Source: Bacteroidales bacterium UBA1410 (GTDB lineage: Bacteria > Bacteroidota > Bacteroidia > Bacteroidales > Dysgonomonadaceae). Taken from it: a stretch of 64,000 bases of DNA. Under the pieces are notes generated by a model. The model made no database searches, was not told where the DNA came from, and saw nothing but the letters and a program-made list of their open reading frames with translations. The stretch lies in contig DBPW01000026.1 in the NCBI GenBank assembly GCA_002305015.1, positions 6,402-70,401 of the forward strand. Direction: 5' to 3'. Positions 55,621 through 64,000 of this stretch are shown in pieces (the first letter of the stretch is position 1; each line of letters begins with the position of its first letter). A program made the translations under genes and the position numbers.

Positions 55621-57222
55621 ATGAAAAAAATAATTTATACATTAGGTGTGTTTATCCTGGTAATCTTTGTCAATACCTCCTGTAAGGATACACTTGATTT
55701 AGCACCTATAGACTATTATGGAAGCGGCAACTTTTGGAAAACTTTGCCGCAAACGGAAGCCTATGTAAACGGCATTCATTTGGATCTACGTTCTACAAAT
55801 TTTACCCGTAAATTCTTAATGGGTGAAGCTCGTGGCGGTCTCCAAAAAATTGGCACCAGCTCTCAAGGTTTATCTACCTACAACGATATTATAAAAAATA
55901 ATTCTCTCGATGGTAATAATCCCGGCCTTACCTCCTGGGCAGGCTTATATGGTAATATCTTTGATTGCAATTTGGTGATTCAAATGGTAGAAGGAAGCGA
56001 CATCCATAAAAATAATAAAGAAAAAGTAGATATACTTCTAGGACAGACTTACGGCATTCGGGCACTCTATTATTTTACACTTTATAGAGCCTATGGCGGA
56101 GTACCATTGGTTAGACGGGTAAAAGTACTCGACGGTCAAGTTTCACCAACCGATTTATATACCGGACGTGCTACTCCGAAAACGGTTATGGATTCTATAA
56201 AATCGGATATACAAAAATCACTGGCTTATTTCGGAACATACCAAGATGCAGGAACCATTGATAATGTCATGTGGTCTAAAGTTGCTTCACAAATGCTTGC
56301 GGCCGAAATATATTTATGGTCAGCCAAAGTAAGTTTGGGCGATCAAAAACCTGCAGCAGACGATTTATCAAAAGCTGAAAATTATTTACTGGCAGTAAAA
56401 AATGATTCTCGCTTCGGACTGTTAAACAATTTTGCAGATGTTTTTTCAACAAACAACGAAAAAAACAAAGAAATCATTTTCGCCATAAACTATGCGGATG
56501 GAGAAGCAACGAGTAATGCCGGCGATTTTGTATATGCTCCTCAAAATATGATAGGTATTTTCTATAATCGCAATGGAAAAAAGATTGATACAGATATTTT
56601 GGATTTAAGAGGAACAGGATGGCAACGCTACGAATACACAAATGAATTCTGGCTTTCATTTGAGGAAAAAGACAAAAGACGTGATGCTACTTTTATGGAT
56701 TATTACAATGACAAGGGTAAATTAGAAGGTACGGTTTTAAAAAAATTTCTCGGTTCAATCAACAGCGCCGGGAACAGGGTGTTCGACACCAACGAACCTT
56801 TGTATCGTTATGCAGATGTTCTTCTTATGCTTGCTGAAATCGAAAATATGAAGGGTGGCGATCCTGCCCAATATATCAACCAAATACGTAAACGTGCCTA
56901 CGGAAACGACTTTGATCCTGCAACTGATAGTTATCACAATAGCGACTTCAAAACCAATGAGTTGGAAATATTAAAAGAACGTGATAGGGAGTTTGTATAT
57001 GAAGGAAAACGTTGGTATGATGTCTGTCGCTTGAAAGATGCAAAAGACGGAAAACCATTGGCATTTGATAACGCATCGACATACCGTGGATTGCCTGTGC
57101 TCAAATCCAATGAAACACATAAGCTCTTATGGCCGGTGGATAAAAACACATTAAACGCCGATCCCTTGCTCAAGCAAACTCCGGGCTATAAAGTTGGCGA
57201 TCAAGAAGAAGAAACGTGGTAA
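55621..57222 (+). CDS. SusD/RagB-family lipoprotein (sialic-acid locus)
   Basis: The 533-residue protein begins with a lipoprotein signal (Cys21) and CKDTLDLAPID, then the helical SusD fold with ALYYFTLYRAYGGVPLV and the C-terminal ERDREFVYEGKRWYDVCRL. It is the surface binding partner of the SusC encoded 18 bases upstream, comparable to the sialic-acid-binding NanU; that comparison is by position. A strong stem-loop follows it. Confidence 0.93.
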   Translation: MKKIIYTLGVFILVIFVNTSCKDTLDLAPIDYYGSGNFWKTLPQTEAYVNGIHLDLRSTNFTRKFLMGEARGGLQKIGTSSQGLSTYNDIIKNNSLDGNNPGLTSWAGLYGNIFDCNLVIQMVEGSDIHKNNKEKVDILLGQTYGIRALYYFTLYRAYGGVPLVRRVKVLDGQVSPTDLYTGRATPKTVMDSIKSDIQKSLAYFGTYQDAGTIDNVMWSKVASQMLAAEIYLWSAKVSLGDQKPAADDLSKAENYLLAVKNDSRFGLLNNFADVFSTNNEKNKEIIFAINYADGEATSNAGDFVYAPQNMIGIFYNRNGKKIDTDILDLRGTGWQRYEYTNEFWLSFEEKDKRRDATFMDYYNDKGKLEGTVLKKFLGSINSAGNRVFDTNEPLYRYADVLLMLAEIENMKGGDPAQYINQIRKRAYGNDFDPATDSYHNSDFKTNELEILKERDREFVYEGKRWYDVCRLKDAKDGKPLAFDNASTYRGLPVLKSNETHKLLWPVDKNTLNADPLLKQTPGYKVGDQEEETW

Positions 57223-57281
57223 ATAGCATTATGATTGAGTTTGACAAGCATTTTAAAATTTTCAATTTATAAATTCAAATT

Positions 57282-57325
57282 ATTAAGCAGTAAATTCTTA
57301 ATAGCAAATTTACTGCTTAATTTTT
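57282..57325 (+). terminator. Stem-loop inside the sialic-acid locus
   Basis: A 15-bp perfect stem (57282-57296 with 57307-57321) and a T-run lie 60 bases after SusD and 50 bases before the esterase start. It would lower transcription of the enzyme genes relative to SusCD, or mark an mRNA end. Confidence 0.75.
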
Positions 57326-57370
57326 CTCCTGTTAATGTTTTTAAGTCCGGCTAAAAAACAAACAATCGAT

Positions 57371-58444
57371 ATGAAAAAATGGATGATTTTTTTGGGGTGT
57401 ATAACCTATTTTCTCTCTGTTTATTCTCAAACACGATACGTCAATGCCGATCAATTCCCGCTTATCGGAAAAATTTCCGAAGAAACGGAAACTCGTTATG
57501 AACGTTTACCTGCAACGTTGAAAAACCAATGCAGACCCTCTTTATGGAAGCTGGGGAAAAACACATCCGGTCTTGCTGTACGGTTTTGTTCGAACAGTAC
57601 CACCATTGCGGCTAAATGGGAAGTATTAAACAATGCACATATGGATCACATGACCGATGTTGGTTGCAAAGGGCTCGACCTTTATGCATGGGAAGGCGAT
57701 CATTGGCAATTTGTAAATTCAGCACGTCCAACAGGGAAAGTAAACGAAAAACAAATCATCGCAAATATGGCACCCGGAGAACGGGAATACCTGTTATTTC
57801 TACCGTTATATGATGGGATTGTTTCGCTTTCCATAGGGGTTGACTCTCTTGCAGCCCTCAAACAACCCAACTTGACATACCCCAAAACCGACTCCCCGAT
57901 TGTTATTTACGGCACAAGCATAACTCAAGGGGGTTGTGCCGCTCGTCCGGGAATGTCGTTCTCAAATATCCTTACTCGTCGCCTCAATCGAGAAGTGATT
58001 AATCTGGGATTTAGCGGAAACGGAAAACTGGATTACGAAATAGCCGAAACAATGGCCAAAAGACACGATGCTGCCTTGTTTATCCTTGATTTTATCCCCA
58101 ATGTAAATGATGAGCAAATCAAAGAAAAAACCGCTACTTTTGTAAAAATACTTCGAGAAGAAAATCCGAATACCCCTATACTGTTCGTGGAATCGGTAAT
58201 TTTCCCACATTCATTGTACGACAAAATTGCTTTTGATGTGGTTGCAAAAAAGAATAGGATGTTAAAGCAGGAAGTCGAAAAATTGAAACAGGCCGGAGAT
58301 ATTAATATCTACTACCTTTCAAGCGAAAATCTGATTGGTGATGATGGTGAAGCAACGGTTGACGGTATACATTTTACCGATCTCGGCTTTGTCAGGATGG
58401 CCGAAAAACTGCAGGAAAAGATATTCACGATCCTGCCATATTAA
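57371..58444 (+). CDS. SGNH/GDSL esterase with GxDLY domain
   Basis: I start this 357-residue protein at 57371 (MKKWMIFLGC), giving a signal peptide of about 19 residues; the frame extends to 57335. The N-terminal beta-domain holds the GLDLY motif that names the GxDLY family, and the SGNH hydrolase has its serine in YGTSITQGG (Ser183), the Gly in NLGFSGNG, and the Asp-His pair in VDGIHFTDLG. Next to sialidase, the likely job is to remove O-acetyl groups from sialic acids so that sialidase can act. That assignment is from context. Confidence 0.82.
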   Translation: MKKWMIFLGCITYFLSVYSQTRYVNADQFPLIGKISEETETRYERLPATLKNQCRPSLWKLGKNTSGLAVRFCSNSTTIAAKWEVLNNAHMDHMTDVGCKGLDLYAWEGDHWQFVNSARPTGKVNEKQIIANMAPGEREYLLFLPLYDGIVSLSIGVDSLAALKQPNLTYPKTDSPIVIYGTSITQGGCAARPGMSFSNILTRRLNREVINLGFSGNGKLDYEIAETMAKRHDAALFILDFIPNVNDEQIKEKTATFVKILREENPNTPILFVESVIFPHSLYDKIAFDVVAKKNRMLKQEVEKLKQAGDINIYYLSSENLIGDDGEATVDGIHFTDLGFVRMAEKLQEKIFTILPY

Positions 58445-58555
58445 CGCTCTATTCATACCCTGTTTATTTAACTTTAAGGATTCAAAATATAGGTATGTTT
58501 ATCTCTTATGGAAAATAGTAAAATAGTGTTCATGAAAATAAAAAAACCGATTGAA

Positions 58556-60196
58556 ATGAAAAAAACGACATTGACTCTCTTATTTTTCTCTATTTTTATA
58601 GGATGCTTCTCTTCCCATAAAGAAATGTATTCCATCCCGGGAATCGAAAAAATCACAATAGATGCGCCCACACAAGCACTTTTCCGGGGAAAGCCAAATG
58701 ATAATGTGGTCATTATCCAAATAACTCCTACTAATAATAGTCGGAAACAAATCTCCAAAATTAAGTTCTCATTCAACGATCGAATTGATTCTATTTTTAA
58801 ACAAGCCTGCCTATACAAGCAAAGCGATGAAACAAACGATTTGATAGCCGAAACTGACAATTTCCCTTTGAATACAGAAATCCGGTTTGATTTGAATGAA
58901 GAAATAACGAATGAAAAAACATGTGTTTTTACTCTTGGGCTAAATTTAAATCCCAAGATCGATCTTTCTGCAAAAGCTTGTTTGTCAAAAATTCAAATCA
59001 CCTTCGAAGACGGCAGCACGTATGTATCAGCACCTGATGCCGTTTTCAGACCGGCGATAGAATTACGGGCTGCCGGTCAAGACAATTGCCATACCTATCG
59101 GATTCCGGGAATAATCACCACAAACAAAGGTACTTTAATCGTCGTTTACGATAATCGTTATGCACGGAGCAAGGATCTTCAGGAAGATATCGATATCGGT
59201 ATGAGTCGAAGTGAGGATGGAGGCGAAACATGGGAACCCATGAAGGTCATAATGGATATGGATGAATGGGGCGGAAAACCTGAATATCTCAACGGCGTAG
59301 GAGATCCGTCCATTCTCTACGATCATAAAAACAATACGATATGGGTGGCAGCACTATGGATACATGGATTTAACAGAGATGATATGGCATGGTGGGTTTC
59401 TCAACCCGGGATGACGCCCGAAAAGACCGGACAATTTATGCTTGTCAAAAGCACGGATGACGGAAAAACATGGTCAAAACCCATCAATATTACTCAGCAA
59501 ATAAAAGACCCTTCCTGGCAGTTACTCCTGCAAGGACCCGGTCGGGGCATTTGTATGGACGACGGAACACTCGTCTTTCCGGCACAATTTAAGGCCGATA
59601 TCGGCACAAAGGCGTTAGATGGAGGAAAATACACCAGCCATTCCACCATTATATTTAGCAAGGATGGAGGGAATACGTGGCATATCGGTACAGGGGCAAA
59701 GCCCAACACTACGGAAGCACAAGTTGTGCAACTAAGCAATGGCAGTTTGATGTTGAACATGCGCGACGACAGAAACAGACAAATAAAAGACAACACCAAT
59801 GGCCGCGCCGTTGCAGTTACAAACGACATGGGAAAAACATGGATCGTGCATCCTTCATCAAACGGTGCACTACCTGAGCCTAATTGCATGGCAAGTATTA
59901 TCGGAGCGAATGTGTGGGTAGGAAAAGAAAATAAAAAAGTTCTTTTCTTCTCGAATCCTGCCGACAAATATCGTCGAATCAATATGACCATAAAGGCCAG
60001 TTTGGATGAAGGTATGACTTGGCCCGAACAATATCATCTTCTTATTCATGCGCCTGAAGGTTTTGGATATTCTTGCCTGACAATGGTTGACGAACAACAC
60101 GTCGGAATAGTGTATGAAGGAAATAGAAATCTCATTTTTCAAAAAATAGCCGTTTCGGATATAATTGCCGACCAAAATATAAATAACCCGCAATAA
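58556..60196 (+). CDS. Exo-alpha-sialidase (GH33), lipoprotein
   Basis: Sialidase releases terminal sialic acid from glycoproteins and glycolipids. The start at 58556 (MKKTTLTLLFFS) gives a lipoprotein signal with Cys17 and 546 residues; the frame extends to 58508. After an N-terminal beta-domain (about 20-155) comes the six-bladed propeller, with the arginine motif YRIPGIITT and five Asp-box turns: SEDGGETW, STDDGKTW, SKDGGNTW, TNDMGKTW and LDEGMTW. The order fits the GH33 sialidases of Bacteroidetes. Acting near the surface, it would feed the SusCD pair. Confidence 0.94.
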   Translation: MKKTTLTLLFFSIFIGCFSSHKEMYSIPGIEKITIDAPTQALFRGKPNDNVVIIQITPTNNSRKQISKIKFSFNDRIDSIFKQACLYKQSDETNDLIAETDNFPLNTEIRFDLNEEITNEKTCVFTLGLNLNPKIDLSAKACLSKIQITFEDGSTYVSAPDAVFRPAIELRAAGQDNCHTYRIPGIITTNKGTLIVVYDNRYARSKDLQEDIDIGMSRSEDGGETWEPMKVIMDMDEWGGKPEYLNGVGDPSILYDHKNNTIWVAALWIHGFNRDDMAWWVSQPGMTPEKTGQFMLVKSTDDGKTWSKPINITQQIKDPSWQLLLQGPGRGICMDDGTLVFPAQFKADIGTKALDGGKYTSHSTIIFSKDGGNTWHIGTGAKPNTTEAQVVQLSNGSLMLNMRDDRNRQIKDNTNGRAVAVTNDMGKTWIVHPSSNGALPEPNCMASIIGANVWVGKENKKVLFFSNPADKYRRINMTIKASLDEGMTWPEQYHLLIHAPEGFGYSCLTMVDEQHVGIVYEGNRNLIFQKIAVSDIIADQNINNPQ

Positions 60197-60213
60197 TAAT
60201 TGATGTGAAATTC

Positions 60214-61431
60214 ATGTCCCGATTTCAACAGATAGTAATACGTTTAACGTTTATCGTATTAATTAGCTGCATTTTTTCATCATGTAAAGAAATGAATAAA
60301 ACAACAACTAATTTGACCATCATCTGGCACAAGGTTTCCACAGAAGGCCTAAGAGGAAATTTACAAAAAGGTGTTTCAGCGTCATACGCTGCTATTATTC
60401 AAGATAAACTTTTAGTGGCAGGAGGTTGCAACTTCCCCGATAAGCTCGGTTTTGAGGGGGGGACAAAAGTATACTATGACGATATCTTGATGATGGATAC
60501 TACAACCCTCGACAAATGGACTTGGGTAGGTAAACTTCCTAAACCTGCTGCATACGGGGTTTCCATTCGGTTATCATCCAACGAAACGCTCTGGATCGGA
60601 GGAAACACAGGAAAAGAATCATTGAAAAATGGATATAGTGTATCGTTGCAGAAAACGGGAGAACCCAAATTGGATTCTCTCCCGGTATTACCGACAACGA
60701 TGGATAATTTTGCCGGTTGTGCCATAAAAAATTCCGTTTTTGTTGGAGGTGGAAATGTCAACGATAAGCCAAGTAACATTTTTTATTCCATCGACATAAA
60801 AAATGACTCAACATGGAAAAAACTCCCTCCCTTTCCGGGTATACCTCGAGTGCAACCGGTAATGGCAGGAATTAAAAATGATGAGAAAAACTATGTTTAT
60901 TTGCTGGGAGGTTTTTTCGGGGGAGATGAAATTCACTCACCCGAAATGGCAAAAGATGTATTTCGGTATTGCGTTGAAGACAGCACATGGGAAAAGGTAG
61001 GAGAACAAATTGATCCCGACACGCAAAAACCATTCTCTCTGGCCGGAGCCGTTGCAATGCCCATACAAAACCGATATATTTTATGTATGGGAGGGGTTAA
61101 TTACGACATATTCCTAAATGCCATCACCACACAATATAACATCCATTTTAATCGGCTACTCACCGACGAAGAAAAAGAACAGAAAAACAACGCATTTTCA
61201 AAAACATACATGACTCAGCCGATAGCATATTACAAGTTCAACCCCGAATGCCGAATCTTTGATACAAAAACCAATCAATGGCAAACAATAGACGTTACTC
61301 CAAATGCCACACGTGCAGGAGCTACTCTTGTTTTTAAGAACGATACTTTTTATCTCGTACAAGGAGAATTGAAGCCGGGTGTTCGTACGCCAATCACATG
61401 GAAAGGAGAAATCAGATTAAACGCAAACTAA
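60214..61431 (+). CDS. Cyclically permuted mutarotase, NanM-like lipoprotein
   Basis: NanM-type proteins speed up the alpha-to-beta conversion of free N-acetylneuraminate. The start at 60214 gives a lipoprotein signal (Cys24); a GTG at 60205 is also possible. The 405-residue protein is a Kelch-type propeller of the permuted mutarotase family: AAIIQDKLLVAGGCNFP, LWIGGNTGK, VFVGGGNVND, YVYLLGGFFGG and YILCMGGVNYD. It joins the hexosaminidase gene with no gap. Confidence 0.9.
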   Translation: MSRFQQIVIRLTFIVLISCIFSSCKEMNKTTTNLTIIWHKVSTEGLRGNLQKGVSASYAAIIQDKLLVAGGCNFPDKLGFEGGTKVYYDDILMMDTTTLDKWTWVGKLPKPAAYGVSIRLSSNETLWIGGNTGKESLKNGYSVSLQKTGEPKLDSLPVLPTTMDNFAGCAIKNSVFVGGGNVNDKPSNIFYSIDIKNDSTWKKLPPFPGIPRVQPVMAGIKNDEKNYVYLLGGFFGGDEIHSPEMAKDVFRYCVEDSTWEKVGEQIDPDTQKPFSLAGAVAMPIQNRYILCMGGVNYDIFLNAITTQYNIHFNRLLTDEEKEQKNNAFSKTYMTQPIAYYKFNPECRIFDTKTNQWQTIDVTPNATRAGATLVFKNDTFYLVQGELKPGVRTPITWKGEIRLNAN

Positions 61432-63417
61432 ATGGGAAAACAACATAAAATAAAAAAATACCTCCTTATTTTCATCTCTTTTATTTGCAGTATAACAACA
61501 CTTTATGCTGATTACGTTGATTATGCTCAGGACACCTTAATGTTAATACCAAAACCTCAGTCCATAAAAATTCAAAACGCTATACACCTATTTGAAGATA
61601 CAATTAACAACAATAAAATTACTATACACTACGTTTCCTCCATACCTCAGGCATTTGTAAATCAAAGAGAAGCATATCATTTGACAATTACTCCCGACAG
61701 TATTCTTATAAAGGCAACTGCCGAACAAGGTGTCTATTGGGCTAAACAAACATTGAACCAGCTCATTACACAATATCGCAGCAAGCACTATTTGCCGTGT
61801 TGCGAAATTGTCGACTGGCCTGCTTTTCATATACGTGGTTTCATGCATGATGTGGGAAGAAGCTACATCTCTCCCGATGAGCTGAAACAGGAAATCACAA
61901 TTTTATCCACTTACAAAATAAATACATTTCATTGGCATCTAACCGAAGATTTAGGGTGGAGATTAGAAAGTAAAATTTACCCGCAACTCAATGATAGTGC
62001 CAACTTCGGTCGCCTCCCGGGAAAATATTATACCATAGACGAAGCCAAAGATATTGCGGCATTTTGCAAAGCACACCACGTGTTGCTTATTCCGGAAATA
62101 GATATGCCGGGGCATAGTGCTGCTTTCAGAAAAGCATTCGGTTGTGATATGCAAAGTCCTGAAGGAACGGATATTCTGAAACAATTGCTCAAAGAAATTT
62201 GCATCGAGATTTTCCCCGATCTGCCTTATCTTCATATCGGAACCGATGAAGTAGAAATCACAAATCCGGAATTTGTGCCTGAAATGGTGCAACACATTCG
62301 TTCAATGGGGAAAAAAGTGATTTCCTGGAATCCCGGATATACCTACCATCCGGGAGAAATCGATAAGATACAAATGTGGAGTTCGCGCGGAAAACCATTA
62401 ACCAATACGCCGGCTATTGATTCTCGGTACCATTATATCAATCATTTTGACAATTTTGCCGATTTAATTGCCCTGTATAATAGCAACATCGGCAACCGGG
62501 AATATGAAGAAGATAACATCATAGGAGCAATAATGGCTGTATGGAACGATCGATTTGTATATCCCGAAAAACATATTTTGATCGAAAATGCTTTCTATCC
62601 TTTAATGCTAACTTTTGCCGAAAGTTCATGGCAAGGCGGACGCAAAAAATATTTCGAACAACAAGGCACATTATTAAAAGAAGGTACACCGGAATACCCG
62701 CTTTTTATTGATTTTGAAAATCGATTGCTCTGGCATAAACAAAATATATTCAAAGATTTACCTTTTCCCTATGTACGCCAAACAAACGTGAAATGGCGCA
62801 TCACCGATGCTTTTCCTAATCACGGCAATCTACGCCAATCATTTCCTCCTGAAAAAAAGCTAAAAAACCACTATACTTATCAGGGAAAAACGTATCATAC
62901 CCGCAAAGCTATTGGTGCTGCCATATACCTACGTCATGTATGGGGAGAGGTGATACCCTCATTTTACGATAACCCTAAGCCCAATCATACAGCATATGCA
63001 TATACATGGGTTTGGTCGCCAAAAAGACAAACCGTTGGGGCATGGATAAGCACACAAAATTACAGCAGGTCGGAAAAAGATTTGCCTCCTCCTCAAGGAA
63101 AATGGGATTATCGGGAAAGTAAAATAATGATCAACGATAAAGAAATTCAACCGCCGGTTTGGAGTAATAATCACGCCATTCTCTCAAATGAAATTCCACT
63201 TGGAAACGAAAATTTTGCCGTGCGTCCACCTATTCCCGTAACCTTGAAAAAAGGTTGGAATAAAATAGTATTGAAATTACCGATAGGCAAATTTTCCACA
63301 AAGGAAGTGCGTCTGCAAAAATGGATGTTTACGTGTGTGTTTGTTACCCTCGACGGTATGGATGAAGTGAAAGGACTTATTTATAACCCCGATAAAAAAA
63401 ATCAATGGAAAAAATGA
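61432..63417 (+). CDS. Beta-N-acetylhexosaminidase, GH20
   Basis: This 661-residue exported enzyme removes terminal GlcNAc or GalNAc. After a signal peptide (ending near YA, residue 26) it has the GH20b domain (about 35-125) and the barrel: FHIRGFMHDVGRSYISPDEL, NTFHWHLTEDLGWRLE, IPEIDMPGHSAAFRKAF and the catalytic pair Asp272-Glu273 in HIGTDEVEI. The C-terminal 200 residues form a further beta-domain of unknown role. It starts right at the mutarotase stop and overlaps the transporter gene by 4 bases. Confidence 0.94.
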   Translation: MGKQHKIKKYLLIFISFICSITTLYADYVDYAQDTLMLIPKPQSIKIQNAIHLFEDTINNNKITIHYVSSIPQAFVNQREAYHLTITPDSILIKATAEQGVYWAKQTLNQLITQYRSKHYLPCCEIVDWPAFHIRGFMHDVGRSYISPDELKQEITILSTYKINTFHWHLTEDLGWRLESKIYPQLNDSANFGRLPGKYYTIDEAKDIAAFCKAHHVLLIPEIDMPGHSAAFRKAFGCDMQSPEGTDILKQLLKEICIEIFPDLPYLHIGTDEVEITNPEFVPEMVQHIRSMGKKVISWNPGYTYHPGEIDKIQMWSSRGKPLTNTPAIDSRYHYINHFDNFADLIALYNSNIGNREYEEDNIIGAIMAVWNDRFVYPEKHILIENAFYPLMLTFAESSWQGGRKKYFEQQGTLLKEGTPEYPLFIDFENRLLWHKQNIFKDLPFPYVRQTNVKWRITDAFPNHGNLRQSFPPEKKLKNHYTYQGKTYHTRKAIGAAIYLRHVWGEVIPSFYDNPKPNHTAYAYTWVWSPKRQTVGAWISTQNYSRSEKDLPPPQGKWDYRESKIMINDKEIQPPVWSNNHAILSNEIPLGNENFAVRPPIPVTLKKGWNKIVLKLPIGKFSTKEVRLQKWMFTCVFVTLDGMDEVKGLIYNPDKKNQWKK

Positions 63418-64000
63418 AAAATAGTAAAGCTTATCCGTGGATTGTAGTAGGATTACTTTGGGTGGTAGCATTGCTTAACTATCTTGATCGACAGATGCTT
63501 TCCACTATGCAGGCGGCAATGGCTGTTGATATTAAAGAACTGTCAATTGCAGAAAATTTCGGTCGCCTAATGGGAATATTTTTGCTTGTCTACGGCTTTT
63601 TAAGCCCCGCAGCAGGGGCTGTGGCAGATAGAATAAATCGAAAATGGCTCATTGCGGGTAGTTTATTTATATGGTCAGCCGTGACGTATTTTATGGGTTA
63701 CGCTGCTTCTTTCAACCAATTATATTGGCTCAGGGCTTTTATGGGGATAAGCGAAGCATTATACCTTCCTGCAGCATTATCCATGATTGCCGATTATCAC
63801 ACGAATAAAACCCGCTCTTTGGCAATCGGTATTCATATGACAGGACTTTATACGGGCCAAGCACTGGGTGGTTTTGGTGCTGCAATAGCTGCCAATTATT
63901 CGTGGCGAACAGTCTTTCATGGTTTTGGCATCGTTGGAGTTGTATATGCAGTTATCCTCATTTTGTTCCTTTATGACAAGGAAAATCATACCAATCGGAT
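63414..64000 (+). CDS. MFS transporter, NanT-like (3' part beyond window)
   Basis: The frame opens at ATG 63414, overlapping the hexosaminidase stop (ATGA), and runs off the window after 195 codons. It has five to six membrane segments in the visible part and the MFS motif A in GAVADRINRKW (near residue 69), with LNYLDRQML in the first segment as in sialic-acid and hexuronate MFS carriers. Given the locus, the likely job is uptake of N-acetylneuraminate across the inner membrane. Confidence 0.85.
   Translation, partial: MKNSKAYPWIVVGLLWVVALLNYLDRQMLSTMQAAMAVDIKELSIAENFGRLMGIFLLVYGFLSPAAGAVADRINRKWLIAGSLFIWSAVTYFMGYAASFNQLYWLRAFMGISEALYLPAALSMIADYHTNKTRSLAIGIHMTGLYTGQALGGFGAAIAANYSWRTVFHGFGIVGVVYAVILILFLYDKENHTNR

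Noticed and set aside
1..64000. CRISPR arrays, tRNA and rRNA genes
   Set aside because: No regularly spaced direct repeats and no tRNA- or rRNA-like blocks were noticed by eye in the gaps. A tRNAscan-SE and CRISPR finder run would settle this.

Overview
The window comes from a Bacteroidales bacterium, probably in or near the Dysgonomonadaceae/Porphyromonadaceae; the family assignment is inference. The evidence is two SusC/SusD pairs, a one-protein hybrid two-component regulator, many signal-peptidase-II lipoproteins, the Bacteroidetes-only families DUF5606, DUF4861 and DUF4957/DUF5123, UxaE in place of the usual hexuronate reductases, and several promoters of the Bacteroidetes type (TTTG, about 20 bp, TAnnTTTG). 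There is no rRNA, tRNA, CRISPR array, prophage or recognisable transposase gene.

Bases 1-18049 are a pectin/galacturonate utilisation locus. A leftward block runs from a PL1 pectate lyase lipoprotein through SusC, SusD and a FnIII-DUF4957/DUF5123 lipoprotein to a GH28 polygalacturonase cut by the window edge. A rightward block holds the hybrid sensor/AraC regulator, overlapped by a secreted DUF4861 protein, then uronate isomerase UxaC and tagaturonate epimerase UxaE. Pectate is cut outside, oligosaccharides are imported by SusCD and trimmed in the periplasm, and galacturonate goes to tagaturonate and then fructuronate in the cytosol.

Bases 18200-50365 are mostly housekeeping. They include a membrane protein with a degenerate Nudix domain, lipA, a DPP-IV-type peptidase, an M3 peptidase, an RRM protein, tsaB, a CDGSH protein, a GH20-like hydrolase, folD, ffh, an ECF sigma/anti-sigma/Spy-like/EF-hand-loop cluster, a GHL10 hydrolase, a Fur-family regulator joined to purA, a YugP-type protease, kbl-tdh for threonine breakdown, an exported lactonase-fold lipoprotein, DUF5606-cdsA, a small winged-helix protein, galE, a FemAB-like transferase, plsC, and a relA-nfeD-kdsB run. 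The RelA-like protein has lost its hydrolase motif. A probable small RNA of about 70 nt sits near 44.5 kb.

Bases 50817-64000 are a sialic-acid (nan) locus, all rightward behind a good promoter: N-acylglucosamine 2-epimerase, SusC, SusD, SGNH esterase, GH33 sialidase, NanM-type mutarotase, GH20 hexosaminidase and an MFS transporter cut by the window end. Sialylated host-type glycans would be de-esterified and desialylated, trimmed of HexNAc, imported, and fed to GlcNAc metabolism. The N-acetylneuraminate lyase is not in the window.

The least explained structures are a 508-bp segment bounded by near-perfect 27-bp inverted repeats, each carrying an outward TAnnTTTG box (22566-23073), a nested hairpin at 26827-26948, the small RNA at 44.5 kb, and strong stem-loops inside both polysaccharide loci. 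No wholly new system could be shown from the sequence alone.
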